DNA from: an uncultured Victivallales bacterium
Lineage (GTDB): Bacteria > Verrucomicrobiota > Lentisphaeria > Victivallales > UBA1829
NCBI GenBank assembly: GCA_944391115.1
Contig: CALXSJ010000031.1
Span: 1-32,418, forward strand
Reading direction: 5' to 3'
Length of the DNA stretch: 32,418 nt
Below are positions 31,007 through 32,418 of this stretch, one piece after another. The notes under the pieces were generated by a model. The model was not told where the DNA came from and did not search any database. It was given only the letters and a program-made list of their open reading frames with translations. Position 1 is the first letter of the stretch. Each line of letters begins with the position of its first letter. The position numbers and the translations under genes were made by a program.

Positions 31007-32407
31007 ATGAAGAATGTCCGCAACAGAGAAAAAGGCACCGGAACCATTGAGAAAAAGAGAAATCGGTTTTATCTGAAAATGCGCATCGGCGGAAAAACCA
31101 GGACGACGCTGCTGCTCGGGCAGGATGATAAACCGGTTACAACACGCAAAGATGCGGAAAAAGCCGCCGCATTATTGCGTCCCGTCTTAAGAGCCAGACA
31201 GAAGGAAGAAATCGCATTGCACGTTGCCAGTGCACGCAAATTGAGGAAAGAAAGCAATCTGTCTGTTGAGCAGATTTGGGAAACCTATCTTGCTCAATAC
31301 CGTCGTCCGGACAGCAGTGAAGGAACACTGAAAAGTTATCGGAAGTCCTTGAAACATTTCACGGATTGGCTGGCTGTGGAACATCCTGAAATCCGTAAGG
31401 CGGGAGAAATCACAGAGGAAATCGCGGGAGAATATTTCAATGATGTCTGGAGCCGGAAACATGTCACAGGCAAAACCTTCAATATCTATCGTCAGGCGCT
31501 TCAGCTGATCTTCAAGCACATTCAGGATGCCGCCGGTCTGGAAAACAATCCTTTTGCCATGATAGAGCGGAAAGCTGTCCAGATGGAGAGCCGTCTTCCA
31601 TTTACCGAAGAGCAGATCAAAGCTATCTTTGAGGGATTCGATAAAGGTTTTTATTATCAAACGCAACTGACACAGCTGGGACCTGGCAGAAAGCATATCA
31701 GAGTCAACAAGACCTTGCAGTTCAAGCCGATGTATCAGGATGAAATGTTTGTTCTTCTGAATCTCTGCTGCTGGACCGGATGCCGTGGTCAGGACGGCTG
31801 TCTGATGAAATGGGAAAATGTGGATATGGAACATGGCTTCATCCATTATATTCCCCGGAAAACCGCCAGACAGACCAATAGCAGGGAAGTCTCACTTCCT
31901 CTGCACGCGGCTTTGTATGATGCCCTGGTGCAGGCGGAAACATTCCGTTCCCGGAATCAGGCAGGTGAGGATTTTATCCTGCCCTCTGTCGCGGCACGAT
32001 TTCAGAGAAATCCAGGCGGTGTACAGGAGGACGTCAGAAAAATCATTCATTGTGCAACAGGATGTGCGGCAAGTGCTTCAAAACGGGGCGAACATCGAGT
32101 TCACAGGGCAAATCTTTACAGTCTGCACAGTTTCCGCCATACGTTTGTGTCGTTCTGCGCGAATGCGGGGGTCCCGCTGGATGTGGTTGCTTCAATTGTC
32201 GGCCACGGCAGCACGGCAATGACCCGACATTATGCGCATATCTCCGATGAGGCGAAAAACAAAGCGATTGGGGCATTGCCGCTTCTGAAGGCGGAAGAAG
32301 AAAAGGGCTCTGATCCTGTACGGGAAACACTCCTCCACAAACTTTCCGGACTCCCGACAAAGGAGCTGGAAAAGTTGACACAACACTTAGAAGTTCTTTC
32401 TACTTGA
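31007..32407 (+). CDS. int: tyrosine-type site-specific recombinase (integrase)
   Basis: The enzyme cuts and rejoins DNA at att sites through a covalent phosphotyrosine and is expected to integrate and excise the adjoining element. The 466-residue protein has an N-terminal arm-binding-like region, a core-binding SAM-like domain (about 85-185) and a C-terminal catalytic domain. All catalytic residues are visible: Arg260 in TGCRGQD, Lys285 in PRKTARQT, His374-x2-Arg377 in LHSFRHTF, His400 in GHGST and the nucleophile Tyr409 in RHYAHIS. Base composition is less GC-rich than in the neighbours, consistent with transfer. The ATG at 31007 follows AAAGGA, which lies in a stem. The gene ends 11 bases before the window edge. 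Confidence 0.95.
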   Translation: MKNVRNREKGTGTIEKKRNRFYLKMRIGGKTRTTLLLGQDDKPVTTRKDAEKAAALLRPVLRARQKEEIALHVASARKLRKESNLSVEQIWETYLAQYRRPDSSEGTLKSYRKSLKHFTDWLAVEHPEIRKAGEITEEIAGEYFNDVWSRKHVTGKTFNIYRQALQLIFKHIQDAAGLENNPFAMIERKAVQMESRLPFTEEQIKAIFEGFDKGFYYQTQLTQLGPGRKHIRVNKTLQFKPMYQDEMFVLLNLCCWTGCRGQDGCLMKWENVDMEHGFIHYIPRKTARQTNSREVSLPLHAALYDALVQAETFRSRNQAGEDFILPSVAARFQRNPGGVQEDVRKIIHCATGCAASASKRGEHRVHRANLYSLHSFRHTFVSFCANAGVPLDVVASIVGHGSTAMTRHYAHISDEAKNKAIGALPLLKAEEEKGSDPVRETLLHKLSGLPTKELEKLTQHLEVLST

Positions 32408-32418
32408 AGTATAATTTT

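Noticed and set aside
1-32418. CRISPR array, insertion sequence or transposase gene
   Set aside because: No regularly spaced repeats and no transposase-like protein were seen; the only mobile-element gene is the tyrosine recombinase.

Overview
The window looks like the chromosome of a strictly anaerobic, GC-rich, Gram-negative glycan degrader, most likely a Lentisphaerota/Victivallales relative from a gut or similar habitat. This placement is inferred from gene content: Rnf complex, class III anaerobic ribonucleotide reductase, LpoB-type outer-membrane lipoprotein, a pseudopilin with the H-X9-DG motif typical of the Planctomycetes-Verrucomicrobia-Lentisphaerae group, GH20 and DUF4838 proteins, and a GntR regulator fused to a solute-binding domain. 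No 16S or other direct taxonomic marker is present.

Layout. Bases 1-3918 (minus strand) carry rnfA-rnfB-rnfC-rnfD, tightly packed and running off the left edge into the start codon of the next gene (expected rnfG). Divergently, 4290-10481 (plus) holds a ribose/galactose-type ABC ATPase and permease without a binding protein, a ycfL-lpoB lipoprotein pair and mutS, all closely spaced. From 10547 to 13609 (minus) lie a polysaccharide-deacetylase-like protein and the GntR/solute-binding fusion. Facing them from a consensus promoter, 13810-22966 (plus) encodes a TIM-barrel isomerase/epimerase, a pseudopilin, a cytoplasmic GH20-like hexosaminidase, a Gfo/Idh/MocA oxidoreductase, a small secreted protein and a large secreted DUF4838 protein. 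This reads as one carbohydrate-utilisation locus, probably for a hexosamine-containing glycan. A LysR regulator (minus) closes it and overlaps the DUF4838 gene tail to tail.

The right third holds a membrane protein fused to a cytidylate-kinase-like domain (24049-25371), then nrdG-nrdD (minus) for oxygen-independent dNTP synthesis. NrdD carries a C-terminal redoxin domain, and the operon promoter is overlapped by two NrdR-box-like palindromes 31 nt apart. A phosphatidylserine-decarboxylase-family enzyme follows behind a long structured leader (29208-30479).

The last 1.6 kb is the end of an integrated mobile element. A 3' fragment of tRNA-Gln(UUG) is left behind at 30811-30867, a run of repeats that could be integrase arm sites follows, and a tyrosine recombinase gene starts at 31007. 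The body of the element would lie to the right of the window. The integrase Shine-Dalgarno sequence sits inside one arm of a perfect 12-bp inverted repeat.
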